A stretch of DNA of 64,000 bases from Phaeobacter bryozoorum (GTDB lineage: Bacteria; Pseudomonadota; Alphaproteobacteria; Rhodobacterales; Rhodobacteraceae): assembly GCF_041893525.1 (NCBI RefSeq), contig NZ_CP169070.1; one strand, given 5' to 3'. The notes beneath the pieces were generated by a model, which worked only from the letters and a program-made list of their open reading frames with translations, was not told the DNA's origin and searched no databases. This document shows, piece by piece, positions 52,254-60,606 of this stretch. Position numbers and translations under genes: made by a program. How positions within the stretch are numbered: position 1 is the first letter of the stretch; the number at the start of each line of letters is the position of its first letter.

Positions 52254-53498
52254 ATGAATATCATTCTCTTTGCGCCGCCAAAAATCCTTTTACAGCATAG
52301 TGTTACCGATTGGGTTGAGGCGATTGGGCCAGCCAGCATCATCCTGACCTGCGCCAGTGCCAAAGCGGCGTTGATGGACAGCTTTCCCGAGGGGCTGGAT
52401 ATCCGCTTCTTTCAGAATTTCAATGATAACGCGGAGGTGGAGCTGGCGGCGATCGAGATCGCGCGCGGCCTTGCGGATCCGGTCTGTGTCGCGCTGGCGG
52501 AGATTGACGTGCTGCGCGCCGCGCGGGTGAATGACTACCTCGGCGTGTCGACGGATGCTGCGGTGCAGCTCGACGCCTATCGCGACAAATACGCGATGAA
52601 GACCCGCGCGCGGGAGGCAGGGCTGCCGGTCAGCGACATGGCGGTGGTGCGCAATGCGATGGATATCCGCGGATTTATCGACAGCTGGGGGTATCCGGTT
52701 GTTCTGAAGCCCCGCGACGGGCGCGGATCAAACGGGGTCTGCGTGATCCGCGGGGCCGACGATCTGGCGGGATGGCTGGCGCGGCAGGACAGTACAACGT
52801 TTTACAACACGATGATCGAGCGGTTTGTCGCCGGGGATCATTATATCGTCAACGGGCTCTATGTGGATGGGCGCCCGATTGTGATTTCGCCGGTGCGGGT
52901 GCTGACCTCGGCGCTGGATTTCCTCGGCGGGCGTTCACATGATCTGCATATGCTGGAGCCGACGACGCCGCTGCGCGATCGGCTGGTGGCCTATTCCCGC
53001 CATCTGGTCGAAGAGGTGATGCCCTCGCCGCCGACGCTGTTGTTCCATCTTGAGGTCTTTGTCAGCCCGGATGGCACCATTGTCCTGGGCGAGATCGCCT
53101 CGCGGCTGGGCGGGGTGTTCTTCAACCAGGAAATGACCGAGGCTTGGGGATTGGATCCGCGCATGACCTATCTGCGGGCGATGCGGGATCCGGGGTTTGA
53201 GAACACGGCACGGCCTGAGCCGATGCAGGAGCCCGTGCGGCTGGTTGGCCAGCTCTGCGTGCCGCCGCGCGACGGTGTGCTGCGCACGGTGCCGGAGCGC
53301 TGCCCGTTCGAGTTCGTGCGTGCCTATCGGATGAGCGGCGTGGCGGGGCGGCAGTATGGTCAGATGGCCTATACCAATGCCGAGATCCTGAACGCCATCG
53401 TCGAGGGCGACAGCGAGGCGGAGCTGCGCGCGCGGCTGCGGCAGCTGGAGGATTGGTTCCACAGTGCCTGCCAATGGGAGACCAGCGCCGCGGCCTGA
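52254..53498 (+). CDS. ATP-grasp ligase 1
   Basis: This 414-residue member of the ATP-grasp superfamily probably forms an amide or peptide bond through an acyl-phosphate. After an N-terminal Rossmann-like part (NIILFAPPKILLQHSVTDW), the ATP-binding region has DKYAMKTRAREAGLPVSDMA and VVLKPRDGRGSNGVCVI near residues 120-165, IERFVAGDHYIVNGLYVDG near 190, and the metal-binding end FHLEVFVSPDGTIVLGEIASRLGG near 265. The layout is like amino-acid ligases (BacD or carnosine synthase types). It is first in a seven-gene rightward cluster. ATG 52254 follows GAAGG; the frame from 52224 is a weaker start. The substrate is unknown. Confidence 0.85.
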   Translation: MNIILFAPPKILLQHSVTDWVEAIGPASIILTCASAKAALMDSFPEGLDIRFFQNFNDNAEVELAAIEIARGLADPVCVALAEIDVLRAARVNDYLGVSTDAAVQLDAYRDKYAMKTRAREAGLPVSDMAVVRNAMDIRGFIDSWGYPVVLKPRDGRGSNGVCVIRGADDLAGWLARQDSTTFYNTMIERFVAGDHYIVNGLYVDGRPIVISPVRVLTSALDFLGGRSHDLHMLEPTTPLRDRLVAYSRHLVEEVMPSPPTLLFHLEVFVSPDGTIVLGEIASRLGGVFFNQEMTEAWGLDPRMTYLRAMRDPGFENTARPEPMQEPVRLVGQLCVPPRDGVLRTVPERCPFEFVRAYRMSGVAGRQYGQMAYTNAEILNAIVEGDSEAELRARLRQLEDWFHSACQWETSAAA

Positions 53499-53545
53499 TC
53501 CAGACCTGCCCCTGTTCGCCTGATGCCCAACAAAGGATCTACCAC

Positions 53546-54967
53546 ATGAAAATTGCTGTTCTCGGCGCGGGCTATGCCGGTGTCTCGGTCCTGGAGAATC
53601 TGGTCGCCACCCTGCCTGATCTGTCGGCGCTGTCGGTGGATGTCTTTGACAAGAGCCGCAGTTTTGGTCCCGGCGTGGCCTATCAGGAGGATGCCGAGAC
53701 CAATCTGCTCAACCGGCCGCTGAAGCTGATGTATCTGGCGCGCCGCAATGATTTCCGCGACTGGCTGCGCCAGACCGGGGCGACGGAGGCGGCAGCGGAT
53801 GAGGATGGTTTCCTACAGCGCGCCCTGTTCGGGCGGTTCCTGCAAAGCCAGTTCGATGCGCTGAGCGGTCGGGTGCGCACCGCGGGGGGGCGGATCCGCA
53901 TGATTGGCGCCGAGGTGGAGACGATTGCCCCCAGCCCGCGCGCCGATGCGCTCTACCGTCTGGGCTGGATGGGCAGCGTGTCCGATTATGATGCAGTTTA
54001 CCTGTGTCTGGGCACCAATCTGGAGGCCGACCCCTATGGGCTGGGCGGCACGCCGGGCTATTTCCGCGCGCCCTATCCGGCGGCCCGCCTGAAGGCGCTG
54101 ACCCGTTTGCGGGTGGGCATTCTGGGCTGTCGGCTGACCGCCTATGATGTGGCGCTTGGGGTGAATGGCCGACGGATGCTGATGACCTCGCGCCGGGCGG
54201 GGCTGCCCAAGGCGGTGACGGCCTATCGCCCGGTGACGCTGCACCATCTGACGCCGGCCGGTCTGGCGGCGCTGCGCAACGGCCCGGATGGCGGGCGGAT
54301 TTCGCTGTCGGCGGTGATGGAGCTGTTTGAGGCAGAGATGCAGCATCAGGGGGTGGATGTCAGCTTTGCCGATCTGCTGCGCGGCGTTGACAGTGCCGAC
54401 AATGATCTGGTGTCCAGCATTCTGGCCGAAACCAATATGCTGATACCGCAGCTCTGGGCCAGTCTTTCGGATCGCGCCAAGGCGGCGTTTCTGCGCCATT
54501 TCCACCGGCTCTGGTCGAATATGCGGGTGCCGATCTCGCGCACCAATGCCGACCGTATCGCGATGTTGCAGGCCAGTGGCGCGCTCAGCCATCGCAGCGG
54601 GCTGCGCAATGTCAGCTTTCGCAATGGCCGCTATCGGATGGAGTTTGCCGATGGCATCGCCGAGGTGGATGCGGTGATCAATGCAACCGGCCTGCAGCGC
54701 GGGCTGGACGAGAGCAACCCGCTGATCCGCAGCCTGCTGGCGCAGGGCTTTGCCGAGCGGGACGCAACCGGCGGGATCAAGGTGCAGCTGGAGGATTGCC
54801 GGGTTTTGACCCGCGACGGGCGGCCATCGCCGGGCCTGTTTGCGCTGGGGCAGCTGACCTGCGGCACCTTCTATATGGTCAACAACATTGACGTGATCCA
54901 CCATCAGGCACGCATTGCCACCGCATCGGCGCTGGCGCCGGCGGATATTCTGCGGAGCGTCGGCTGA
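53546..54967 (+). CDS. FAD/NAD(P)-binding flavoprotein (NAD_binding_9 type)
   Basis: The 473-residue flavoprotein has the dinucleotide site AVLGAGYAGVSVLENLVA at its very N-terminus. It is followed by SRSFGPGVAYQEDAETNLLNRP, the signature of the pfam13454-type FAD/NAD(P)-binding group. A second nucleotide-binding region RVGILGCRLTAYDVALG lies near residue 190 and the closing VINATGLQRGLDESNP near 390. Relatives include N-hydroxylases and poorly characterised oxidoreductases, so hydroxylation of an intermediate is possible but not shown. AAAGGA supports ATG 53546. The last base of its stop is the first base of the next start (TGATG). Confidence 0.8.
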   Translation: MKIAVLGAGYAGVSVLENLVATLPDLSALSVDVFDKSRSFGPGVAYQEDAETNLLNRPLKLMYLARRNDFRDWLRQTGATEAAADEDGFLQRALFGRFLQSQFDALSGRVRTAGGRIRMIGAEVETIAPSPRADALYRLGWMGSVSDYDAVYLCLGTNLEADPYGLGGTPGYFRAPYPAARLKALTRLRVGILGCRLTAYDVALGVNGRRMLMTSRRAGLPKAVTAYRPVTLHHLTPAGLAALRNGPDGGRISLSAVMELFEAEMQHQGVDVSFADLLRGVDSADNDLVSSILAETNMLIPQLWASLSDRAKAAFLRHFHRLWSNMRVPISRTNADRIAMLQASGALSHRSGLRNVSFRNGRYRMEFADGIAEVDAVINATGLQRGLDESNPLIRSLLAQGFAERDATGGIKVQLEDCRVLTRDGRPSPGLFALGQLTCGTFYMVNNIDVIHHQARIATASALAPADILRSVG

Positions 54968-56040
54968 TGCTGCGGAATTTTGCGATCACCCTGCTGCTGG
55001 CCTGTGCCGGATCGGCGCTGGGATATCTGAGCGGGCTGCCGCTGGGGCAGCTTCTGGGGGCGGCGGGTCTGGTGCTGCTGGCCTGTCGATTTGGTCTGGC
55101 GCTGGCGACACCGCCGGCGGCCATTGTGGTGATCCAGCTGATCCTGGGCGCCAGCGTCGGGGCGCTGCTGAATGCCGAGATGCTGGAGGGCATGGCCGAT
55201 CTGACCGTGCTTGCGGGGCTTCTGATCTGCATGTCGGCGCAGCTGGCGGCCGGGTTCACCTGGCTGTACCGGGTGGAAAAATGGACCCGCGCCGAGAGCC
55301 TCCTTGGGGCGGTGCCCGGCGCCATGGCGGCGGTGATGACCCTGACCGGCGAGGAGGGCAAGACCTCGGCCAAGATGGTCTTTGCCCATATGGTGCGGAT
55401 GATCGCGCTGCTGGTTGCGGTGTTTCTGATCGCCGGTCCGCAGGAGGGATCGCAGGAGATCGCCGCATTGCCCGACGAGGCCGCCACAGGGGCGGGCACG
55501 CTGGCGGGCTACGCGATCTTTCTGCTGCTGGCGGCGGCGGCCTATGCGGCGGGGCGGGTGCTGGAGCGCTTTGCCATGCCGGCGCCCTATATGGTCACCG
55601 GTCTGATACTGGCGGCGGGCACCAACCTCTGGCGCGGCAGCGATCCGATCGTGGTGCCGGAACCGCTGGTGTTGTTTGCCATGGCGCTGCTGGGCGGGCT
55701 GATCGGCATCCGGCTGAAGGATATCACCCGCAGCGATATCGCAAGCTACCTGCGCGCAGGGCTGATCGTCACCTCGATCACCTTTGGGATCACGGTTGCC
55801 ATGGCCTCGCTGTTCAGCCTGCTGACCGGTCAGCCGTTCCTGGTGCTGTTCATGTCCTGGGTGCCGGGTGGGGTCGAGGTGATGGTGGCCACCGCGCTGG
55901 CGCTGGGTCTGGAGCCTGCCTTTGTGATGCTGAACCATGTGCTGCGCATGTCGGTGCTGCATATCGCGCCGATGTTCATGAACCGCGAGATGTTCCGATC
56001 CGCGCCTGATCCAATCCAAACGATGACAGATGACAGATGA
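54967..56040 (+). CDS. AbrB family membrane protein (putative transporter)
   Basis: This 357-residue integral membrane protein is made of two similar halves of about five helices each (AbrB duplication family, once mis-named ammonia monooxygenase). The first half has VIQLILGASVGALLNAEML near residue 55 and GAVPGAMAAVMTL near 113. The second half repeats the pattern as SWVPGGVEVMVATALALG near 295. The real function of the family is not settled; transport is a reasonable guess. Overlapping stop and start tie it to the flavoprotein. Here it may move the cluster product or a precursor. Confidence 0.85.
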   Translation: MLRNFAITLLLACAGSALGYLSGLPLGQLLGAAGLVLLACRFGLALATPPAAIVVIQLILGASVGALLNAEMLEGMADLTVLAGLLICMSAQLAAGFTWLYRVEKWTRAESLLGAVPGAMAAVMTLTGEEGKTSAKMVFAHMVRMIALLVAVFLIAGPQEGSQEIAALPDEAATGAGTLAGYAIFLLLAAAAYAAGRVLERFAMPAPYMVTGLILAAGTNLWRGSDPIVVPEPLVLFAMALLGGLIGIRLKDITRSDIASYLRAGLIVTSITFGITVAMASLFSLLTGQPFLVLFMSWVPGGVEVMVATALALGLEPAFVMLNHVLRMSVLHIAPMFMNREMFRSAPDPIQTMTDDR

Positions 56041-56051
56041 CGGGGAACGCC

Positions 56052-57239
56052 ATGTCTGAACCGCAACGCAATATCCTGATGATTGGCGGTCGCGATCACA
56101 CCTTTGTCCGTATCGGCGAGATGGGGCTGCGCTACAGCGCGCTTCAGATCCGGTCCCATCTGACCGAGCTGCTGCTTGACCAGGCCGAAACCGTGGTGGT
56201 GACCGATTACGAGGATGTGAAAACCAGCGTCGCGCTGGCCCGCGCTCTGCATCGCAAGACGCCGTTTGATGCGGTGTTCTCCTTTGCCGAATATGGGTTT
56301 CTGACCGCCGCGCATATCGCCGAGGCGCTGGATCTGCCGAGCAATTGCCAGGTGCCGACGGTCCGGCTGACGCGCAACAAACGACGGATGCGCGAGACGC
56401 TGCGGGCGGCGGGTATCGAGGATGTGCCCTTTGCCCGCGTGCGCACGGTGGCGGAGATCGCCGGGTTTGTGGCGCGCCATGGCGACAGCATCGTCAAACC
56501 GGCCGAGGGCGGCGGCAGCGAGGGGGTTCATTTCGTTGATGACTCCACCGATATTCAGACCGCATTGTCCCATGCGTTGCAGGCGGGCCGCGAGGAGCTG
56601 ATCGCCGAGGCGTTTATTCCCGGGCCGGAATACAGTGTCGAAACCATGTCGGTTGGCGGTCGTCACCGGGTGCTTCAGATCACCGAGAAGACCACCAGCG
56701 GCGCGCCCTATTTCATCGAGAGCGGCCATGTGCAGCCCGCCGCCCTGAGTGCAGCTGATGAGGCCAGAATTGCCGAGCGGGTTCAGGCGCTGCTGGAGGC
56801 GGTCGGTTACCGGACTGGCCCGGCCCATACCGAGGTAAAGCTGCACGACGGGGCGGTCTATATCATCGAGACCCAGACCCGCAACGGCGGTGACCAGATC
56901 TGGGAGCTGACCCTGGAAACCACCGGTGCCGATGTGTTCAAGGAGACCTTTGCCGCGGTGCTCGGGCTTGCCTATGATGCGCCGCCGCCCTCCACCGCGG
57001 CGATGGCCATCCGCTACATGCTGGCACAGGACCGCACATTGGATGCGATCACCGGGCTTGATTGCGCCGCCAGTTCCGAAGGTGTGGCGCGGGTGCATTC
57101 CTCTGCCAAACCGGGCACCCGCTATGATGCGGTGCTGTCTGCGGCCTCTCGGGTTGCCTATGTGCTGGCGCGCGGTGACAGCCGCGAGCAGGCGCTGGCC
57201 CATGCCGAGGCCGCCGTGGCCCGGATCGCGCTGAGGTAA
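56052..57239 (+). CDS. ATP-grasp ligase 2
   Basis: This second ATP-grasp enzyme is not a close copy of the first. It begins SEPQRNILMIGGRDHTFVRIG and has NKRRMRETLRAAGIEDVPFARV near residue 110. ATP-contact segments are DSIVKPAEGGGSEGVHFVDD near 148 and LIAEAFIPGPEYSVETMSVGG near 180. The Mg-binding end is AHTEVKLHDGAVYIIETQTRNGGDQI near 255. This resembles carnosine synthase/L-amino-acid ligase type proteins. ATG 56052 is preferred for the GGGGA six bases upstream. ATG 56037 would overlap the previous stop and is equally open. Probable amino-acid or dipeptide ligase (family inference). Confidence 0.85.
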   Translation: MSEPQRNILMIGGRDHTFVRIGEMGLRYSALQIRSHLTELLLDQAETVVVTDYEDVKTSVALARALHRKTPFDAVFSFAEYGFLTAAHIAEALDLPSNCQVPTVRLTRNKRRMRETLRAAGIEDVPFARVRTVAEIAGFVARHGDSIVKPAEGGGSEGVHFVDDSTDIQTALSHALQAGREELIAEAFIPGPEYSVETMSVGGRHRVLQITEKTTSGAPYFIESGHVQPAALSAADEARIAERVQALLEAVGYRTGPAHTEVKLHDGAVYIIETQTRNGGDQIWELTLETTGADVFKETFAAVLGLAYDAPPPSTAAMAIRYMLAQDRTLDAITGLDCAASSEGVARVHSSAKPGTRYDAVLSAASRVAYVLARGDSREQALAHAEAAVARIALR

Positions 57240-57321
57240 TGCGGCACCGGCCTGCGGCCCCCTGATCATCGCCTCAAATCAACGTCCCATGAAATCAAGT
57301 CCCATGACAAGGAGCCAGACC

Positions 57322-58350
57322 ATGGCCATTGCCATTCACGACCCTACCCTGCGCGACGGCAATCATGCCATTGCCCATGCGCTGAGCCTTGACGATATTG
57401 CCGCCTATTGCCGGACCGTGGATGGCTGCGGCCTGGCGGTGGTCGAGGTCGGCCATGGCAACGGGCTGGGGGCCTCCTCGTTGCAGCTGGGCATGGCGCG
57501 CCATGCCGATATCGAGATGCTGGAAACCGCCCGCGCCAATCTCAGCCAGACCAAGCTGGGCATTCATGCGATCCCCGGTTTTGCCAAGATCTCGGACATC
57601 AAATCGGCCATCGGCGCCGGGGTGGATGTGTTTCGCATCGCCTCGCATTGCACCGAAGGCGATCTGACCCAGAGCTACATCGAATATGCCCGCAGCCAGG
57701 ACAAATATGTTCAGGGTGTGCTGATGATGACCCATATGGCGCCTGCGGATGTGCTGCTGGCGCAGGCGCGGCGGCAGGTGTCCTATGGCGCCAATGCCAT
57801 TGTCCTGATGGATTCCGCAGGCAATTACGACCCCCGCGACACAAGCGAGAAGATCGGCGTTCTGGCGGCTGAGCTGGAGGTGCCGGTGGGGTTCCACGCG
57901 CATAACAATCTGGGACTGGCGATTGCCAATTCCATTGCCGCCGCCGAAGCGGGCGCAACCATTCTGGATGGCACCATGCGCGGGTTTGGTGCCGGGGCCG
58001 GCAATACCCAGCTGGAGGTGCTTTGTGCGGTGCTGGAGCGCTACGGGTTTGAGACCGGAACCGATGTCTTTGCGCTCTGCGAGGCGGTGGAAGCGCTGCC
58101 CGAGCTGCCGCCGGTGCAGCGGCGCACCATCGTGGGCACCTCTAACCTGATCAGCGGCATCTACGGCGTCTGTGCCGGTTTTGAAAAACATGTGACCCGC
58201 GCGGCGCAGGATTTCGGCGTTGCACCACGGTTCATCTACGAAGAGCTGTCGCGCTGCAACGCCGTGGCCGGGCAGGAGGATCTGATCATCTCGGCGGCGG
58301 CGCGGCTGGCCCGGACGGCGGCACCCGCATTGGAAGGAGTGGACGCATGA
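57322..58350 (+). CDS. 4-hydroxy-2-oxoacid aldolase, DmpG/BphI type
   Basis: This class II pyruvate aldolase of the HMGL/DRE-TIM family has 342 residues. HDPTLRDGNHAIAHALS carries the DRE-TIM motif and the metal-binding Asp. VEVGHGNGLGASSLQLG and GFHAHNNLGLAIANSIAA hold the metal-binding His pair. Family members reversibly split 4-hydroxy-2-oxovalerate into pyruvate and acetaldehyde and pass the aldehyde to a partner dehydrogenase, which is encoded next with a 4-bp overlap. AAGGAG supports ATG 57322 over ATG 57289 or 57304. In a cluster with ligases and an aminotransferase, the synthetic direction is plausible. Confidence 0.88.
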   Translation: MAIAIHDPTLRDGNHAIAHALSLDDIAAYCRTVDGCGLAVVEVGHGNGLGASSLQLGMARHADIEMLETARANLSQTKLGIHAIPGFAKISDIKSAIGAGVDVFRIASHCTEGDLTQSYIEYARSQDKYVQGVLMMTHMAPADVLLAQARRQVSYGANAIVLMDSAGNYDPRDTSEKIGVLAAELEVPVGFHAHNNLGLAIANSIAAAEAGATILDGTMRGFGAGAGNTQLEVLCAVLERYGFETGTDVFALCEAVEALPELPPVQRRTIVGTSNLISGIYGVCAGFEKHVTRAAQDFGVAPRFIYEELSRCNAVAGQEDLIISAAARLARTAAPALEGVDA

Positions 58351-59258
58351 AACTGAGAACCGCCATCATAGGCAGCGGCAATATTGGCTGTGACGTGCTG
58401 TGCAAGGTGCAGCGTTCCGCGCTGCTGGAGTGCACCCTGTTTGCCGGGCGCAATGCGGCATCGCCGGGGCTGGCGCTGGCCCGAAGCCGTGGCATCCCGG
58501 TGACTGATCGCGGGGCGGAGGGGCTGTTTGCCGCGCTCGACAGTTTTGATCTGGTGTTCGACGCCACCTCCTCGGCGGCGCATCAGGCCCATGCCCCGGC
58601 TTTGCAGGCGGCGGGCAAGGTGCTGATCAACCTGACCCCGGCTCCCAATGGTGCGCTCTGCGTGCCGTCGCTGAACGGCGATGCGCTGCTGGCGGCGGGC
58701 AATATCAACATGATCACCTGCGGCGGGCAGGCCTCGATCCCGATTGCCCAGGCGATGACGGCGGCGAACCCGGCGATCCACTATCTGGAGGTGGTGTCCT
58801 CGATCAGTGCCGAAAGCGCAGGGCCGGCCACGCGGCTGAACCTCAATCACTATATCGAAACCACCGAAGACGCGCTGCGGCAGTTCACCGGCTGCAACCG
58901 GGTGAAGGCGATCCTGAACATCAACCCGGCAAAGCCGAACGTCTATATGCAGACCGCAATCTCCGCGCTGGCAGAGCAGCATGATCTGGAGGCCACCCGG
59001 AGCGCTATCGCCGGGGCGGTGGCGCGGTTGCGCGCGGCGGTGCCGGGCTATGACGTGATCGTTGAGCCGCATGTTACCGGGGATAGGCTGTTCACCATGG
59101 TGCGGGTCACCGGGGCCGGAGATTATCTGGATCCGTCGGCGGGCAATCTGGATATCATCACCGCCGCCGCCACGCGGATGGCCGAGGCCATTGCCCGTGA
59201 CCGCACCGCGCGGGACAGCCACCCGCCGGTGGCGCAGCCGATGGAGAGCGTGGCGTGA
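58347..59258 (+). CDS. Acylating aldehyde dehydrogenase, DmpF/BphJ type
   Basis: This NAD-dependent enzyme links an aldehyde with its acyl-CoA. The 303-residue protein has the nucleotide site AIIGSGNIGCDVLCKV, the ATSSAAHQAHAPAL region and the catalytic cysteine in NMITCGGQASIPIAQA near residue 129. RLNLNHYIETTEDALRQFTG and KAILNINPAKPN match the dimerisation part of the family. It is the usual channeling partner of DmpG-type aldolases. Stop-start overlap with the aldolase gene (58347-58350) supports a working pair. Confidence 0.9.
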   Translation: MKLRTAIIGSGNIGCDVLCKVQRSALLECTLFAGRNAASPGLALARSRGIPVTDRGAEGLFAALDSFDLVFDATSSAAHQAHAPALQAAGKVLINLTPAPNGALCVPSLNGDALLAAGNINMITCGGQASIPIAQAMTAANPAIHYLEVVSSISAESAGPATRLNLNHYIETTEDALRQFTGCNRVKAILNINPAKPNVYMQTAISALAEQHDLEATRSAIAGAVARLRAAVPGYDVIVEPHVTGDRLFTMVRVTGAGDYLDPSAGNLDIITAAATRMAEAIARDRTARDSHPPVAQPMESVA

Positions 59259-59315
59259 TGCGCATGTCGGAGTTCCGGCGCTGTGGCGCCGCCATCGCAG
59301 GCCGGGGAGGTTGCC

Positions 59316-60557
59316 ATGCCTGATCTGCCCGCGCTTCACCGCGACACGCCCTTCTGTCCGATTCTGGCGCTGGCCGGACGGATCCAGAGCCGCCCTGACC
59401 CGGTGGTCGATTTCTCTATCGGGGTGCCCAATTTCACACCGCCGCAGCGGGTTTACGAGGCGGCGATTGCCGCGATCCGTGCCGATCGCTGCCGCTATGG
59501 TCCGAGCCGGGGCGAGGCCGGGCTGATCGAGGCCTATCTGCACTATCTGGCTCAGCTGGGGCTGGATCAGTTCGGCGCGGAGAATATTGCCGTGGGACAG
59601 GGCGGCAAGCATCTGCTTTATGCGCTGTTTCAGGTGCTGTTCCAGCCCGGCGATACCGTGGTCATCCCGGCGCCCTGCTGGCCGACCTATTTCGACATTG
59701 CCCGGCTCAGCGGGGTTGAGGTGCGCACGCCCTATTGCGGGCTGCATCAGGGGTACAAGCTGGACCCCGCGACGCTGGAGGCGGCCTTGGGTGGGCGGCC
59801 TCGGGCGCTGGTGCTGAACAACCCGTCCAACCCCACCGGCGCGGTCTACAGCAGATCGGAGCTGGCGGCGCTGGCCGAGGTGCTGCGGCGCCATGATGTG
59901 TGGATCATCAGCGACGATGTCTACCAGCGCTTTGTCTATGCCGACGAGCCGTGCCCGCATCTGCTGGAGATCGCGCCCGATCTGGCGTCGCGGATCATCA
60001 AGGTGGACAGTATTTCAAAGCTATACGGGATGCCGGGATGGCGCGCGGGTCTGCTGGCTGCGCCAACAGAGGTGGCGGCGGCGGTTGCCACGCTCAACAG
60101 CAACTCGATCTCTAATATGCCGCCGGTGGTGGCCGCTGCCGCGGCGGAGGCGCTGGCGGGCGATCAGGGGTTCTCGCAGCGGATGACCGAGGGCTACCGG
60201 ATGCGGCGGGATCTTCTGCTCACGGCGTTTGACAGCGCACCGCAGATCCGCTGCGCCCGCCCCGGCGGGGCATTCTACCTGTTCCCCGATATCTCGCGGG
60301 TCTTTGGCACCCTGCACCGGGGGCGGATGATCAGCACCGATGAGGATCTCTGCAATCTGCTGCTGGAAGAATATGGCGTGGCTGCTGTTCCCGGTCGTCA
60401 TTTTGGCGCGCCGGACAATATCCGGCTGTCCTATGCCATCGACGCGGATCAGGTTCGGCTGGGCGCCAGTCAGATCCTGCGGTGCCTGGCAGAGCTGGAG
60501 GACACAGCGGCAGCGCGGCACACCGCCCGGCCGCCGGTGATGGAAGTCGTTTCCTGA
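59316..60557 (+). CDS. PLP-dependent aminotransferase, class I/II
   Basis: This fold type I aminotransferase has 413 residues. PLP-binding features are GGKHLLYALFQVLFQPGDTV near residue 90, LVLNNPSNPTGAVYSRSELA near 170, and IISDDVYQRFVYAD near 200. The Schiff-base lysine is in KVDSISKLYGMPGWRAGLL near 235, and RPGGAFYLFPDI lies near 315. ATG 59316 follows a strong GGGGAGG. It sits right after the aldolase-dehydrogenase pair and could aminate their 4-hydroxy-2-oxoacid. Substrate is inferred only. Confidence 0.9.
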   Translation: MPDLPALHRDTPFCPILALAGRIQSRPDPVVDFSIGVPNFTPPQRVYEAAIAAIRADRCRYGPSRGEAGLIEAYLHYLAQLGLDQFGAENIAVGQGGKHLLYALFQVLFQPGDTVVIPAPCWPTYFDIARLSGVEVRTPYCGLHQGYKLDPATLEAALGGRPRALVLNNPSNPTGAVYSRSELAALAEVLRRHDVWIISDDVYQRFVYADEPCPHLLEIAPDLASRIIKVDSISKLYGMPGWRAGLLAAPTEVAAAVATLNSNSISNMPPVVAAAAAEALAGDQGFSQRMTEGYRMRRDLLLTAFDSAPQIRCARPGGAFYLFPDISRVFGTLHRGRMISTDEDLCNLLLEEYGVAAVPGRHFGAPDNIRLSYAIDADQVRLGASQILRCLAELEDTAAARHTARPPVMEVVS

Positions 60558-60564
60558 TCTGGCC

Positions 60565-60598
60565 GGGGTGGGCTGGCCGTCGCAGGTCAGCCTACCCC
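60565..60598. terminator. Bidirectional terminator closing the cluster
   Basis: GGGGTGGGCTG (60565-60575) pairs with CAGCCTACCCC (60588-60598) with one G-T pair, between the convergent aminotransferase and exporter genes. Confidence 0.65.
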
Positions 60599-60606
60599 CG
60601 CGGGCA

